IMG/VR virus record: IMGVR_UViG_3300020430_000117
Location: 1 to 20,532 of that record
Length of the DNA: 20,532 nucleotides
Reading direction: 5' to 3' (one strand)
From: a virus
Shown here: positions 5,432-11,931 of the stretch, piece by piece
Position numbering within the stretch: position 1 is the first letter of the stretch
How the letters are laid out: every line of letters begins with the position of its first letter
The notes under the pieces: generated by a model
Databases searched by the model: none
The model's input: only the letters and a program-made list of their open reading frames with translations
Told to the model about the DNA's origin: nothing
Position numbers and translations under genes: made by a program

Positions 5432-5502
5432 GGTTTTTTATAGCAATATGGGCAGATTTTACCACCACACTTGGTGCATGTCTTGTAATTGTTGTTATTC
5501 AT
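5428..5502 (-). CDS. Zinc-ribbon mini-protein, 24 aa
   Basis: This frame encodes only 24 residues, beginning MNNNNYKTCTKCGGKI. Two CxxC pairs (C9 and C12, C17 and C20) fit a complete four-Cys zinc site in a minimal ribbon. The start overlaps the upstream stop as TAATG and the stop overlaps the downstream start as ATGA. The overlaps and the full Cys set make a chance frame unlikely. It sits next to a second Cys-rich protein, so the two may work together. Confidence 0.55.
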   Translation of the reverse strand: MNNNNYKTCTKCGGKICPYCYKKP

Positions 5503-5678
5503 TACACTAATTCTCCAAATCTCTTACATTTTGGGCATTCTTTGCCATAACTTGGGTTGGGTGTGTTACTGTGAGGATAGAATTCCTCAGCATATTTGTT
5601 ACACTCCCAACCATTATGGCATTTATCACATCCTTTACCCCCACAACGAGGACAAATTACATGAACTTCATCGGACAT
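5502..5678 (-). CDS. Zinc-finger-like protein with CxxCxGxG motif, 58 aa
   Basis: This 58-residue protein begins MSDEVHVICPRCGGKGCDK. CPRCGGKGCDKC at residues 9-20 resembles one repeat of the DnaJ Cys-rich domain. CPKCKRFG near the C-terminus gives a second CxxC pair and C25 is also available. The ATG at 5678 was chosen because the upstream frame extends only to a TTG. It overlaps the end of gnd by 11 bases. DnaJ-type fingers bind unfolded proteins or zinc, so a chaperone-adaptor or nucleic-acid role is possible, but it is unproven. Confidence 0.65.
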   Translation of the reverse strand: MSDEVHVICPRCGGKGCDKCHNGWECNKYAEEFYPHSNTPNPSYGKECPKCKRFGELV

Positions 5679-6735
5679 CGTGACCGCCAAACATTGCTCT
5701 CATGCCATTCAGAACCTTGGCAGTGAAAGCACCCAGACGGCGCGACTCAAAGCGTGCCCAAAGCGCACTGCTGATGACAGGAGCGGGTACGCCAAGATCC
5801 ACAGCAGAGTGAACCGTCCAACGACCCTCACCACTGTCTGATACTCCCCCATCGAACTTGCTAAGCTCTCTATCGCTGCGTAGAACATCAGCGGTAAGGT
5901 CAAGCAACCAACTGCCAACCACGCTACCACGACGCCATAACTCAGCAACTTTAGCAACGTTAATGTCGTACTGATAATCGGCAGGGTTGTCCATTGGGGC
6001 GACCTCTGCGTCTCCTGCTTTGACGTACTTGGAACCTGCATTTGCTTCGTGTAGAATGTTGAATCCTTCAGCATATGCCTGCATGATACCATACTCGATA
6101 CCATTATGAACCATCTTTACAAAGTGACCTGCTCCTGGATCGCCACAATGCATCCATCCATATTCTTCTGGATACCAAGTAAAGTTGTCTCTGTCACTGG
6201 TCCTAGGCGCTCCGCCGATACCTGGTGCGAGTGCGTCAAAGAGTGGACGGCAGACATCGACTGCAGACTTTCCGCCACCAACCATGAGACAGTATCCACG
6301 CTCCAGACCGTACACACCACCACTAGTACCACAGTCAAGATACGCGATGCCAAGTTTTGCAAGACGCTCTGCCCGCCTCCTACTGTCCTTAAAATTGCTA
6401 TTGCCATGATCAATAATAATATCTCCCTCACTACAAAACTGTAATAACTCATTGATAGTGTCCTCTACTGTTTCTGCTGGGACTACCATCATGAATACCC
6501 CAGGTTGTGGGAATCTCACAGTCTCTCCAGACTTCTCTCCATACAATTCTTTTGTTTTAACTACTTGAACAAGACCTTCCAAAGTAGTGGTACATCCACT
6601 GATATAACCCGCTTCAAATTGCTCTTCAGCTTTTTTATAGTTGTTGCGATACCCATGTACTTCGTGTCCTGCTGCGATAAGACGGCGGGACATACCCTCT
6701 CCCATCCGTCCAAGTCCGATCATTCCTACCTTCAT
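5668..6735 (-). CDS. gnd: 6-phosphogluconate dehydrogenase, decarboxylating
   Basis: This 355-residue protein should convert 6-phosphogluconate to ribulose 5-phosphate and CO2 while reducing NAD(P)+, in the cytoplasm. The N-terminal Rossmann motif is GLGRMGEGM at residues 7-15. GNSNFKDS at 111-118 and the substrate-binding GTSGGVYGLERGY at 136-148 are present. KMVHNGIEYG at 207-216 holds the catalytic Lys207 and Glu214 pair at the family spacing. It is shorter than the 470-residue enterobacterial enzyme and resembles the short class. In cyanophages gnd is a known auxiliary metabolic gene, and here it would act with the talC gene at 12979-13653 to feed NADPH and pentose supply. It has its own extended -10 promoter. 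Confidence 0.93.
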   Translation of the reverse strand: MKVGMIGLGRMGEGMSRRLIAAGHEVHGYRNNYKKAEEQFEAGYISGCTTTLEGLVQVVKTKELYGEKSGETVRFPQPGVFMMVVPAETVEDTINELLQFCSEGDIIIDHGNSNFKDSRRRAERLAKLGIAYLDCGTSGGVYGLERGYCLMVGGGKSAVDVCRPLFDALAPGIGGAPRTSDRDNFTWYPEEYGWMHCGDPGAGHFVKMVHNGIEYGIMQAYAEGFNILHEANAGSKYVKAGDAEVAPMDNPADYQYDINVAKVAELWRRGSVVGSWLLDLTADVLRSDRELSKFDGGVSDSGEGRWTVHSAVDLGVPAPVISSALWARFESRRLGAFTAKVLNGMRAMFGGHDVR

Positions 6736-6761
6736 AGTGTCAATCTAAGATCAATGTATGT

Positions 6762-6770
6762 ATTATAGCA
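6762..6770 (-). promoter_or_regulatory. Extended -10 promoter for gnd (TGCTATAAT)
   Basis: TGCTATAAT is a perfect extended -10 element on the minus strand, 26 bases upstream of the gnd ATG. No good -35 box lies at 16 to 18 bases, which is normal for extended -10 promoters. Host sigma-70 holoenzyme should recognise it, pointing to early or middle expression of gnd. Confidence 0.65.
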
Positions 6771-6801
6771 GAATCAATAATGATGAGTATTTGTCACCAT
6801 A

Positions 6802-7023
6802 TCAATACATGCCATTTGAAGTAAGTCCTCTTGAGTCACTAGACCAAAAGTCTTCCCAATCGTCTTCTGTTGCTTCAGTAATATTGCTCATGCCATTCTC
6901 AATGGCAATGATCATGTCAGAATATTCTTGATACCATTTAGTGCCACACATCTCATGTCCACGACGCTCACGGAGAGCACGGAGGATAAGTCCCCACTGA
7001 TGTTTGTCAAACTCTGGATTCAT
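6802..7023 (-). CDS. Hypothetical protein, 73 aa
   Basis: This 73-residue protein begins MNPEFDKHQWGLILRALRE. A helical N-terminal half (WGLILRALRERRGH and KWYQEYSDMIIAIENG) is followed by an acidic Trp-rich tail (EDDWEDFWSSD). AAGGAA lies 9 bases before the ATG. An extended -10 candidate lies just upstream. The family is unknown; the two-helix part could be a small dimerisation domain. Confidence 0.65.
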   Translation of the reverse strand: MNPEFDKHQWGLILRALRERRGHEMCGTKWYQEYSDMIIAIENGMSNITEATEDDWEDFWSSDSRGLTSNGMY

Positions 7024-7049
7024 CTGATTAGTTCCTTCTCAGCGATTCA

Positions 7050-7077
7050 ATTCTATCATATGTATCATGATGAGCAA
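7050..7077 (-). promoter_or_regulatory. Possible sigma-70 promoter (TTGCTC-N16-TAGAAT)
   Basis: TGATAGAAT fits the extended -10 pattern, with TTGCTC at a 16-base spacing as a weak -35. It stands 26 bases before the ATG at 7023, in a gap of about 54 bases. The match is moderate, but the position and the similarity to other motifs in the window support it. Confidence 0.4.
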
Positions 7078-7266
7078 CTACATCTCATCGATCTTCATCT
7101 TTGCTATAGATCCTACCGTCTCCTTCTGCTTAAGGAACAGTTTGACGTAAGACTTTGCTACATTACGCAGGGTGTCAACGTCCTTAATTGTATCAATCTC
7201 CCGAGCAAGTTTCTCATACTCAAAAGATCTATTCATAGTGTCCAATGTTATGTCATCTGGGTTCAT
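7078..7266 (-). CDS. Small helical protein, 62 aa
   Basis: This 62-residue protein begins MNPDDITLDTMNRSFEYEK. The frame opens four codons earlier, but the ATG at 7266 overlaps the upstream stop (ATGA) and is preferred. Two helices are likely, about residues 15-28 and 33-58 (LRNVAKSYVKLFLKQKE). Length and helix layout recall NblA, the phycobilisome-degradation adaptor carried by some cyanophages. The characteristic NblA residues are not clearly present, so I do not call it NblA. Confidence 0.65.
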   Translation of the reverse strand: MNPDDITLDTMNRSFEYEKLAREIDTIKDVDTLRNVAKSYVKLFLKQKETVGSIAKMKIDEM

Positions 7267-7514
7267 GATCCATACCAATAATCTAGGTCTACATTACCAG
7301 TGAGATCAAGCTGTGCCCTCATTGCTTCATATCGATGCTCTGCCAAATTATACTCACGTTCCTTTTCCTTATCAGTTTTAGTTTTGGCAAAAGGATCATT
7401 CTCGTAGTATGATTCCCATTCAGCAGGTCTCCAAGAGTTTACATCCTTACGAATGTCTTCAATCTTTTCCTCAATTTCATTGAGTTTTCGTTCGATGCGT
7501 TCCCAGGGTTGCAT
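7263..7514 (-). CDS. Coiled-coil hypothetical protein, 83 aa
   Basis: This highly charged 83-residue protein begins MQPWERIERKLNEIEEKIE. Residues 5-28 form a heptad-like coiled coil, and a second charged helix (KTDKEKEREYNLAEHRYEAMRA) covers about residues 46-67. The end is DLDYWYGS. A good sigma-70 promoter lies just upstream and overlaps a hairpin. The gene is coupled to the next one by ATGA. Function is unknown; oligomerisation is likely. Confidence 0.65.
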   Translation of the reverse strand: MQPWERIERKLNEIEEKIEDIRKDVNSWRPAEWESYYENDPFAKTKTDKEKEREYNLAEHRYEAMRAQLDLTGNVDLDYWYGS

Positions 7515-7538
7515 GTTTACTCACATGGTGTACGTCCT

Positions 7539-7567
7539 AGTATAAAACCCTCTCAACCAAAAGTCAA
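7539..7567 (-). promoter_or_regulatory. Sigma-70 promoter (TTGACT-N17-TATACT)
   Basis: TTGACT and TATACT each match 5 of 6 consensus bases at the ideal 17-base spacing. The -10 box is 25 bases upstream of the ATG at 7514. The spacer lies within a hairpin that probably terminates the upstream gene, so the promoter and the terminator share the same DNA. Confidence 0.6.
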
Positions 7568-7575
7568 GAGGTTTT
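7544..7575 (-). terminator. Hairpin overlapping a promoter, probable terminator
   Basis: On the minus strand an A-rich 5' arm (7563-7575) pairs with a T-rich 3' arm (7544-7557) over 13 bp. It has one bulged G, two G-U pairs and a 5-base loop. The arm ends in TTTT and directly follows the stop of the 7578-7949 gene. This is the usual shape of an intrinsic terminator whose T tract pairs with an upstream A tract. Confidence 0.55.
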
Positions 7576-7577
7576 AT

Positions 7578-7949
7578 TCAAGCATAACTCTTTATGTGTG
7601 TCACCACTTCTAAGATCCCATCACGGAATAATAGACTGCATTTTGGATATGGGGCATAGTATGCGTCCCACTTCTCTGGAGCGACCAATATCTTACCAGA
7701 GTATAAAAATGGCGAACATTTACCATGTTTACCATTCGGAATCCATTTAAATTGATTTGATCCACCACTCTCATAAAAATCATGAGTCCCTTCACAAGTA
7801 ATCTGCCACAACTTTGCAGCAGGATCTAAGAAGAATACTCTCATTGATGGTGATCCGTTGATAAACTTCACCGATAACGGTTTTCTCCACCACCCAGGAC
7901 CAATATCATAGTAATTCAGGATTGTATCGTACAATAAATTTTCGGTCAT
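7578..7949 (-). CDS. Hypothetical beta-rich protein, 123 aa
   Basis: This 123-residue protein begins MTENLLYDTILNYYDIGPG. It is rich in aromatic residues and beta-prone stretches (LSVKFINGSPSMRVFFLD, KLWQITCEG), with a KW-rich middle and a C-terminal LLFRDGILEVVTHIKSYA. No catalytic motif is evident. It starts 3 bases after the stop of the CDWxGxYL-family gene and is followed by a hairpin. The family is not recognised. Confidence 0.65.
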   Translation of the reverse strand: MTENLLYDTILNYYDIGPGWWRKPLSVKFINGSPSMRVFFLDPAAKLWQITCEGTHDFYESGGSNQFKWIPNGKHGKCSPFLYSGKILVAPEKWDAYYAPYPKCSLLFRDGILEVVTHIKSYA

Positions 7950-7952
7950 CGC

Positions 7953-8354
7953 TCATTCAGGATCTTTATTAAGGTAATACCCTCTCCAATCACATAATCT
8001 TATGCACTCTTCAAGGTCCCAGTGTACAGTTTTATCGGCAGTTTTACCCTTCACCCGATGTACCCTGGATGTAGTAAAATCGACAAAAGCATGGGTCGTT
8101 AATTCAAGATCCTCATTGATCATACTGATTTTGAAGTACTTCTTGTTGCGTTTTTCGCAATCAATAACAAATAGACCAATATCTAAGTTGTTATCAAGTT
8201 CTCTACGCTTAAACTTAGTGTCGAGAGTGACACCTTCAGTTGCCTCAATTCTATCAATACGCCAGTAATTCTCTTTTCGATAGTCATGAGTAAGGGCGAG
8301 GCATAATAACCCCACCCTGTTCAATATATTTCTTTTGCGAGCATCCCACTCCAT
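7953..8354 (-). CDS. Second member of the CDWxGxYL protein family, 133 aa
   Basis: This 133-residue protein begins MEWDARKRNILNRVGLLCL. Its features line up with the 4357-4830 product. An N-terminal LC-containing helix comes first, then an EG segment, KYFKISMI against KYHKIWEVI, THAFVD against CHAFIN, and LCDWRGYYL against NCDWAGAYL at the C-terminus. It therefore looks like a diverged paralog, shorter by about 24 residues. No known function. TATAAATC, a late-promoter-like octamer, lies only 2 bases before the ATG, too close to drive this gene. Confidence 0.7.
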   Translation of the reverse strand: MEWDARKRNILNRVGLLCLALTHDYRKENYWRIDRIEATEGVTLDTKFKRRELDNNLDIGLFVIDCEKRNKKYFKISMINEDLELTTHAFVDFTTSRVHRVKGKTADKTVHWDLEECIRLCDWRGYYLNKDPE

Positions 8355-8378
8355 AGATTTATATCATAGGTATATTAT

Positions 8379-8591
8379 CTATGCAGACTCTTCCCATACT
8401 TCTTTGTATTTGAATCTCTCCTTCAAGTCAAAGTACATGCGGTAAGTCTCTGTTTGAACATAGTAACCAGTCAGATCTTTGCCATCATCAGTCCAACCGT
8501 AACTAATGACACGCTCATCAATGTCTTGCAGATCTAGTTTTTTGGGTGTGTGCAGATAGTGATTGAACTTCTGATGCAAATTGACTGGCAT
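8379..8591 (-). CDS. Hypothetical protein, 70 aa
   Basis: This 70-residue protein begins MPVNLHQKFNHYLHTPKKL. The frame extends two codons upstream to a TTG; the ATG at 8591 has AGAGG ten bases before it and is preferred. The middle is beta-rich (ERVISYGWTDDGKDLTGYY) and the end is charged (KERFKYKEVWEESA). A TGTTAGAAT extended -10 candidate lies upstream. No known motif is visible. Confidence 0.65.
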   Translation of the reverse strand: MPVNLHQKFNHYLHTPKKLDLQDIDERVISYGWTDDGKDLTGYYVQTETYRMYFDLKERFKYKEVWEESA

Positions 8592-8618
8592 GGGCAAAGA
8601 CCTCTTAACTATGTTGAC

Positions 8619-8627
8619 ATTCTAACA
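8619..8627 (-). promoter_or_regulatory. Possible extended -10 promoter (TGTTAGAAT)
   Basis: TGTTAGAAT fits TGnTAnAAT and is 28 bases before the ATG at 8591. No good -35 is seen. The 11-base string GCATAGATAAT overlaps its upstream side and recurs near 8374-8384, before the next gene downstream. Confidence 0.35.
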
Positions 8628-8667
8628 TTATCTATGCGAAGTTAATGATTCCTTTGGGATCACTTAA

Positions 8668-8898
8668 TCATTCACCCAGATCAGTCAACGGACCCCAGCG
8701 ACCAGAGTCACCATCTTTACGATTGTCCAACTTATCAAAGATGTCATCAATAGTTTGCATTGTCTCAATGCTAGCGATCATCTCAGCAATAGTCTTACAT
8801 ACATGTGGTTTCTCACCACGAGCAGCAAATGCTAGTGCATTGCGAAGATTAGCTTCTGCCTCTTTTAGAGAGTCTTTAACTGATTCAGATAGTGCCAT
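8668..8898 (-). CDS. Helical hypothetical protein, 76 aa
   Basis: This 76-residue protein begins MALSESVKDSLKEAEANLR. It looks like an all-helical bundle (residues 3-27, 33-47 and 48-60) with a glycine-rich tail, GDSGRWGPLTDLGE. GGAG lies 5 bases before the ATG, and a well-formed sigma-70 promoter lies just upstream. It is therefore probably made early and independently of the oxygenase gene upstream. The family is not recognised. Confidence 0.7.
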   Translation of the reverse strand: MALSESVKDSLKEAEANLRNALAFAARGEKPHVCKTIAEMIASIETMQTIDDIFDKLDNRKDGDSGRWGPLTDLGE

Positions 8899-8918
8899 TA
8901 AAACTCCACGTTTTTACT

Positions 8919-8947
8919 ATTATAGCATCAAGTAAACCAAGTGACAA
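8919..8947 (-). promoter_or_regulatory. Sigma-70 promoter (TTGTCA-N17-TATAAT with TGC extension)
   Basis: TTGTCA matches 5 of 6 bases of the -35 box, and TGCTATAAT is a perfect extended -10, at the ideal 17-base spacing. The -35 box lies in the last codons of the oxygenase gene. The -10 is 20 bases upstream of the ATG at 8898. This is the best host-type promoter in the window. Confidence 0.75.
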
Positions 8948-10070
8948 TAGAATATCTTGTTCCTTTGATAACATCCATAATCTCATGCGGATACATGAAA
9001 TTAGCAGGGAATAGTATTACACTACCTGCTGCTGCACCAATTTGAACTTCCCGATTGAAGAATGCCATGTTGCCACCTTCATAATCATCGTTTAAATTTA
9101 TAGACATAGCAACAGTTCTTGGTTGTTCTTGAAAACTATCAGTGTGTTGTCTATAATATCCACCAGTCTCATATCTCAGCAGATCATATCCACTATCAGA
9201 CTTTAAGAAGCATGCAGGGAAGTCTTTGATATACTGTTGTGCAGCATCATTTGCCTTCTTGAAGATCATAGTATCAATCTTGCTGCGAATATCTTTATTC
9301 TTATTGATTATCTGTGGGGTAGATGTAGATATTATGTCACAGTTACGAACACTAGGGTTTTGAACGTTGTTAGAACTAACACCTGCTGGTGTCCAGTGCT
9401 CACAGTCCCGATATTCATCAAGAATCATCTTACATTCTTCTGATGTGAAGACATTATCGTAGACCTTGACATAATCTAGCAACTTATTCTCACCAGAGAT
9501 TGTTGTAGTGGTCTTCACCACATCCTCCTTATATCTTTGACCCTTATCAAAGTAGTATTGGAAGCAAGGACCATGCAGTCTAACATAATGCAAGAATACT
9601 TGTGAGCATGACTGTCCCTTAAAAGCATCTCTACCATGCTCACCAACCATACCTAGGTATAGCATAGCATCACCTGGACTCAAATCAATACACTTCTTCT
9701 CACCTGAAGGTGTGTAAATCCAAATAGTCCATGCTTCATCACACTCTAAGTTAATAGTGAGTGAGATCTCACACTGTGCTTTATCAACATGCCCTGGAAG
9801 AACATTACCATTCTTATACTCTCTGGCATAAGAATATGTCGGCAAAACAGATTCTCCAACCAGATCAGACACCTCTTGGTTCTTTGCAACCAAAAGTTCA
9901 ATGAATGGTTTGAATTCATACTTTGCATTACTTCCTGGAACCTGTGGGTCATCAGAAAGTTCATGAGTATTACAGTATTCTTTAAACTGTTTTGCTAATA
10001 TCTCTGCTCTAAATGGTTCTATAAAATTTGGTACAATAATATAATTATTGTCAATCAGTTGTTGGTTCAT
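8928..10070 (-). CDS. Two-domain 2OG-Fe(II) oxygenase, prolyl-4-hydroxylase-like
   Basis: This 380-residue protein contains two double-stranded beta-helix (cupin-like) domains. The C-terminal one resembles prolyl 4-hydroxylases. H309 and D311 (YYRQHTDSF), H362 (MYPHEIMDV) and R372 (KGTRYSIVTWF) form the expected Fe and 2-oxoglutarate binding set. The N-terminal domain also keeps a possible HxD, H94 and D96 (LPGHVDK), and a distal H145 (GEHGRDAF). Such enzymes hydroxylate protein, nucleic acid or sugar substrates using O2 and 2-oxoglutarate; the substrate here is unknown. Two intact-looking sites in one chain are unusual. It starts inside the end of the coiled-coil acidic protein gene (20-base overlap), near tail-fibre genes. 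Confidence 0.8.
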   Translation of the reverse strand: MNQQLIDNNYIIVPNFIEPFRAEILAKQFKEYCNTHELSDDPQVPGSNAKYEFKPFIELLVAKNQEVSDLVGESVLPTYSYAREYKNGNVLPGHVDKAQCEISLTINLECDEAWTIWIYTPSGEKKCIDLSPGDAMLYLGMVGEHGRDAFKGQSCSQVFLHYVRLHGPCFQYYFDKGQRYKEDVVKTTTTISGENKLLDYVKVYDNVFTSEECKMILDEYRDCEHWTPAGVSSNNVQNPSVRNCDIISTSTPQIINKNKDIRSKIDTMIFKKANDAAQQYIKDFPACFLKSDSGYDLLRYETGGYYRQHTDSFQEQPRTVAMSINLNDDYEGGNMAFFNREVQIGAAAGSVILFPANFMYPHEIMDVIKGTRYSIVTWFT

Positions 10071-11001
10071 TATCAGGGATTTCAGCGTCAGGAGTATCGG
10101 AATCGTCTTCTGAGATCATTTTCTCAATGTCATTGACGACTTGCTCCGTACTGTCTTCCTCAAATAATAACTCAAGACTGAACTCACTGTCAAGTACATC
10201 CATATCAATGTCACCAATTTGTTCATCAATGCCGATAATCTGATCACTGATGACACCACCATCTATCTGATCAAGAACATCATCAGTGTCAATATCCTCA
10301 GGTTTTACAATCTCTGCTTCTTCAACCTCAAAGAATGAATCATCTACAGCATCATCAAATAGGGATGGATCTACATTACCATCAAATACAGTCAGATTCT
10401 CATATCCAGCTTCAAACTGGAAGTTCTTCTCACTCTCGCTAATATTGTCCTGAATCTTCTCCTCACCATAGAAGAATTCCTCATGTGCTTGTGCAATGCG
10501 TTCATGAGTTCTATGAATATCTTCTTGAGATTGTGATATGATTTTACGCTCAATACCACTCATCTCATCCATTTGTTTGAAATGTTCCTGCTCTAACTTA
10601 GCCATCTGTGAGTCATGATCAGATGCTACAGCGCGAAGATTAGAATCATGCCTCTTCTGCATCTCCTCCATTTGACCTTCTAACTCTGCCATCGCCTCTT
10701 GCCAGGACAAAGATTCTGCTCTCGCTGCTTCTTCTGCCTTGCGCTGCTCTTCTTCTTGACGATCCTTCTCTTTATTAAAATGATCAACATAACGTTCGAT
10801 CATTGCACGAGTTGCAGGTGTATTAGGAACGGGAGAGTCATACTCTACCTCACCAGTTCCATCTTCAGTACCATTATCCTTCCACTGGATTGCCCACAGA
10901 TGTTCAATATCAGCAAAAGGCCAGTTATCTTCAGTAAAGAAGATACCTGTGCTATCAATTCTGATATACTTATCCGCCTCAATTAAGGTAAATTGTTTCA
11001 T
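10051..11001 (-). CDS. Coiled-coil protein with acidic C-terminus, tail-region type
   Basis: This 316-residue protein begins MKQFTLIEADKYIRIDSTG. The N-terminal 75 residues look like a compact domain, with FTEDNWPFADIEHLWAIQW. Residues 76-195 form a long charged coiled coil (RQEEEQRKAEEAARAES and onward). Residues 205-316 are extremely acidic and low in complexity, with repeated DxxDxxD patterns. From memory, proteins with this N-terminus occur in other cyanomyoviruses near tail-fibre genes. It overlaps the Cys-containing protein upstream by ATGA. A chaperone or fibre-assembly role is plausible but unproven. Confidence 0.7.
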   Translation of the reverse strand: MKQFTLIEADKYIRIDSTGIFFTEDNWPFADIEHLWAIQWKDNGTEDGTGEVEYDSPVPNTPATRAMIERYVDHFNKEKDRQEEEQRKAEEAARAESLSWQEAMAELEGQMEEMQKRHDSNLRAVASDHDSQMAKLEQEHFKQMDEMSGIERKIISQSQEDIHRTHERIAQAHEEFFYGEEKIQDNISESEKNFQFEAGYENLTVFDGNVDPSLFDDAVDDSFFEVEEAEIVKPEDIDTDDVLDQIDGGVISDQIIGIDEQIGDIDMDVLDSEFSLELLFEEDSTEQVVNDIEKMISEDDSDTPDAEIPDNEPTTD

Positions 11002-11330
11002 TCGTCCACCTCTTTTACATCTGCAGGAATTACTTTTTGGTCTCTTGCCTGATGCAGCATTTGTGCTGCTGCAGATAAGACATCGATATTACTTGAGTTT
11101 GCCTTCACCATCTCATTCCTAAATGACTCCACACCAGCACTTGTTGAACGCTGTTGTTGAGAGTTTTCGATAAGTAACATGGGCATCCATGTAACTGCAC
11201 ATCCCCATTCATCTACTGGTTGTCCAGTGTTAGGATTAGTTCCCCTAATTTGAGTGTACCAAGAACATTCAAGTCCGATACAATCTTTACCAATTAATGG
11301 ACAAAAATTACCAGGTTTAATCTGTGCCAT
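10998..11330 (-). CDS. Conserved Cys-containing phage protein, 110 aa
   Basis: This 110-residue protein begins MAQIKPGNFCPLIGKDCIG. Four Cys (C10, C17, C22 and C44) within the first 45 residues could bind zinc or an iron-sulphur cluster. The pattern is CPLIGKDCIGLECSWYTQIRG, followed later by GCAVTWMPMLLIEN. The remaining 60 residues are helical and polar. From memory it is a widespread hypothetical family of cyanomyoviruses beside tail-fibre genes. It is coupled by ATGA to the next gene. Function is unknown. Confidence 0.75.
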   Translation of the reverse strand: MAQIKPGNFCPLIGKDCIGLECSWYTQIRGTNPNTGQPVDEWGCAVTWMPMLLIENSQQQRSTSAGVESFRNEMVKANSSNIDVLSAAAQMLHQARDQKVIPADVKEVDE

Positions 11331-11351
11331 AACAAATCAAGTATACCGTAT

Positions 11352-11930
11352 TTAGTTCAATGTACAGATTATAACATCCACATAATTTACCGCCATATTA
11401 ACTCCATCACTAAATGTTGTGGTAATTTGAGAAGTTCCGCTAAATGGGTGTCCGTGAGAACCACCACCGCCAGCAGGAACCATGGTGCCAGTTGATGTAC
11501 TTCCACTCACTGTACGAGCACCAGTATTACTAAATGGTGTTGCACCAGAACCTCCAGTGGGTCCAAGACCTGATGGGTGACTGTGCTCTGGCAATTGTGA
11601 TAATGCTAATGTATGATTACCAATCATTGTACCTTGTCCTGGTACAACATTCACTACCATTTGTGTACTAATACCGACAGTAACATTACCACTACTAGAA
11701 GATAGGACTGAAGAGAACGCTGTGGTTCCACCCTGTCCTCCACCATTTCCATTCACAACTCTCAGTGCTTTATCTCCACCCATTGACGTATCTTGAGACC
11801 ATCCTGTAGGTGCTGCTGCTTGGTAAAAGAACTTCTTAGTACCAGCAGGATACATCCAATAAAATGAATCTATCTTATTATTTGGATCAACTAAGTCAAA
11901 TAAGATCCCTGTCCCTGTTAAACGTGCCAT
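11352..11930 (-). CDS. Tail-collar / short tail fibre-type protein, copy B
   Basis: This 192-residue protein begins MARLTGTGILFDLVDPNNK. FYQAAAPTGW at residues 35-44 and HTLALSQLPEHSH at about 105-117 are typical of phage tail-collar domains, as in the receptor-binding end of T4 gp12. A Gly/Ser/Thr-rich stretch follows, then GGGGSHGHPFSG, and the end is VNYVDVIICTLN. The two HxH pairs are the residues that coordinate metal in gp12-like trimers. It should be a virion surface component involved in host binding. It is a paralog of the protein encoded just upstream, about 1 base away, so this is a tandem duplication. Confidence 0.8.
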   Translation of the reverse strand: MARLTGTGILFDLVDPNNKIDSFYWMYPAGTKKFFYQAAAPTGWSQDTSMGGDKALRVVNGNGGGQGGTTAFSSVLSSSSGNVTVGISTQMVVNVVPGQGTMIGNHTLALSQLPEHSHPSGLGPTGGSGATPFSNTGARTVSGSTSTGTMVPAGGGGSHGHPFSGTSQITTTFSDGVNMAVNYVDVIICTLN

Positions 11931-11931
11931 A

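Noticed and set aside
5709-6104. Minus-strand frame of 131 codons with hydrophobic segments inside gnd
   Set aside because: It overlaps catalytic gnd sequence in another frame; the hydrophobic look comes from the codon pattern.
8355-8365. TATAAATC octamer as a late promoter for the 7953-8354 gene
   Set aside because: It ends about 2 bases before the ATG, so a transcript starting from it would lack the start codon.
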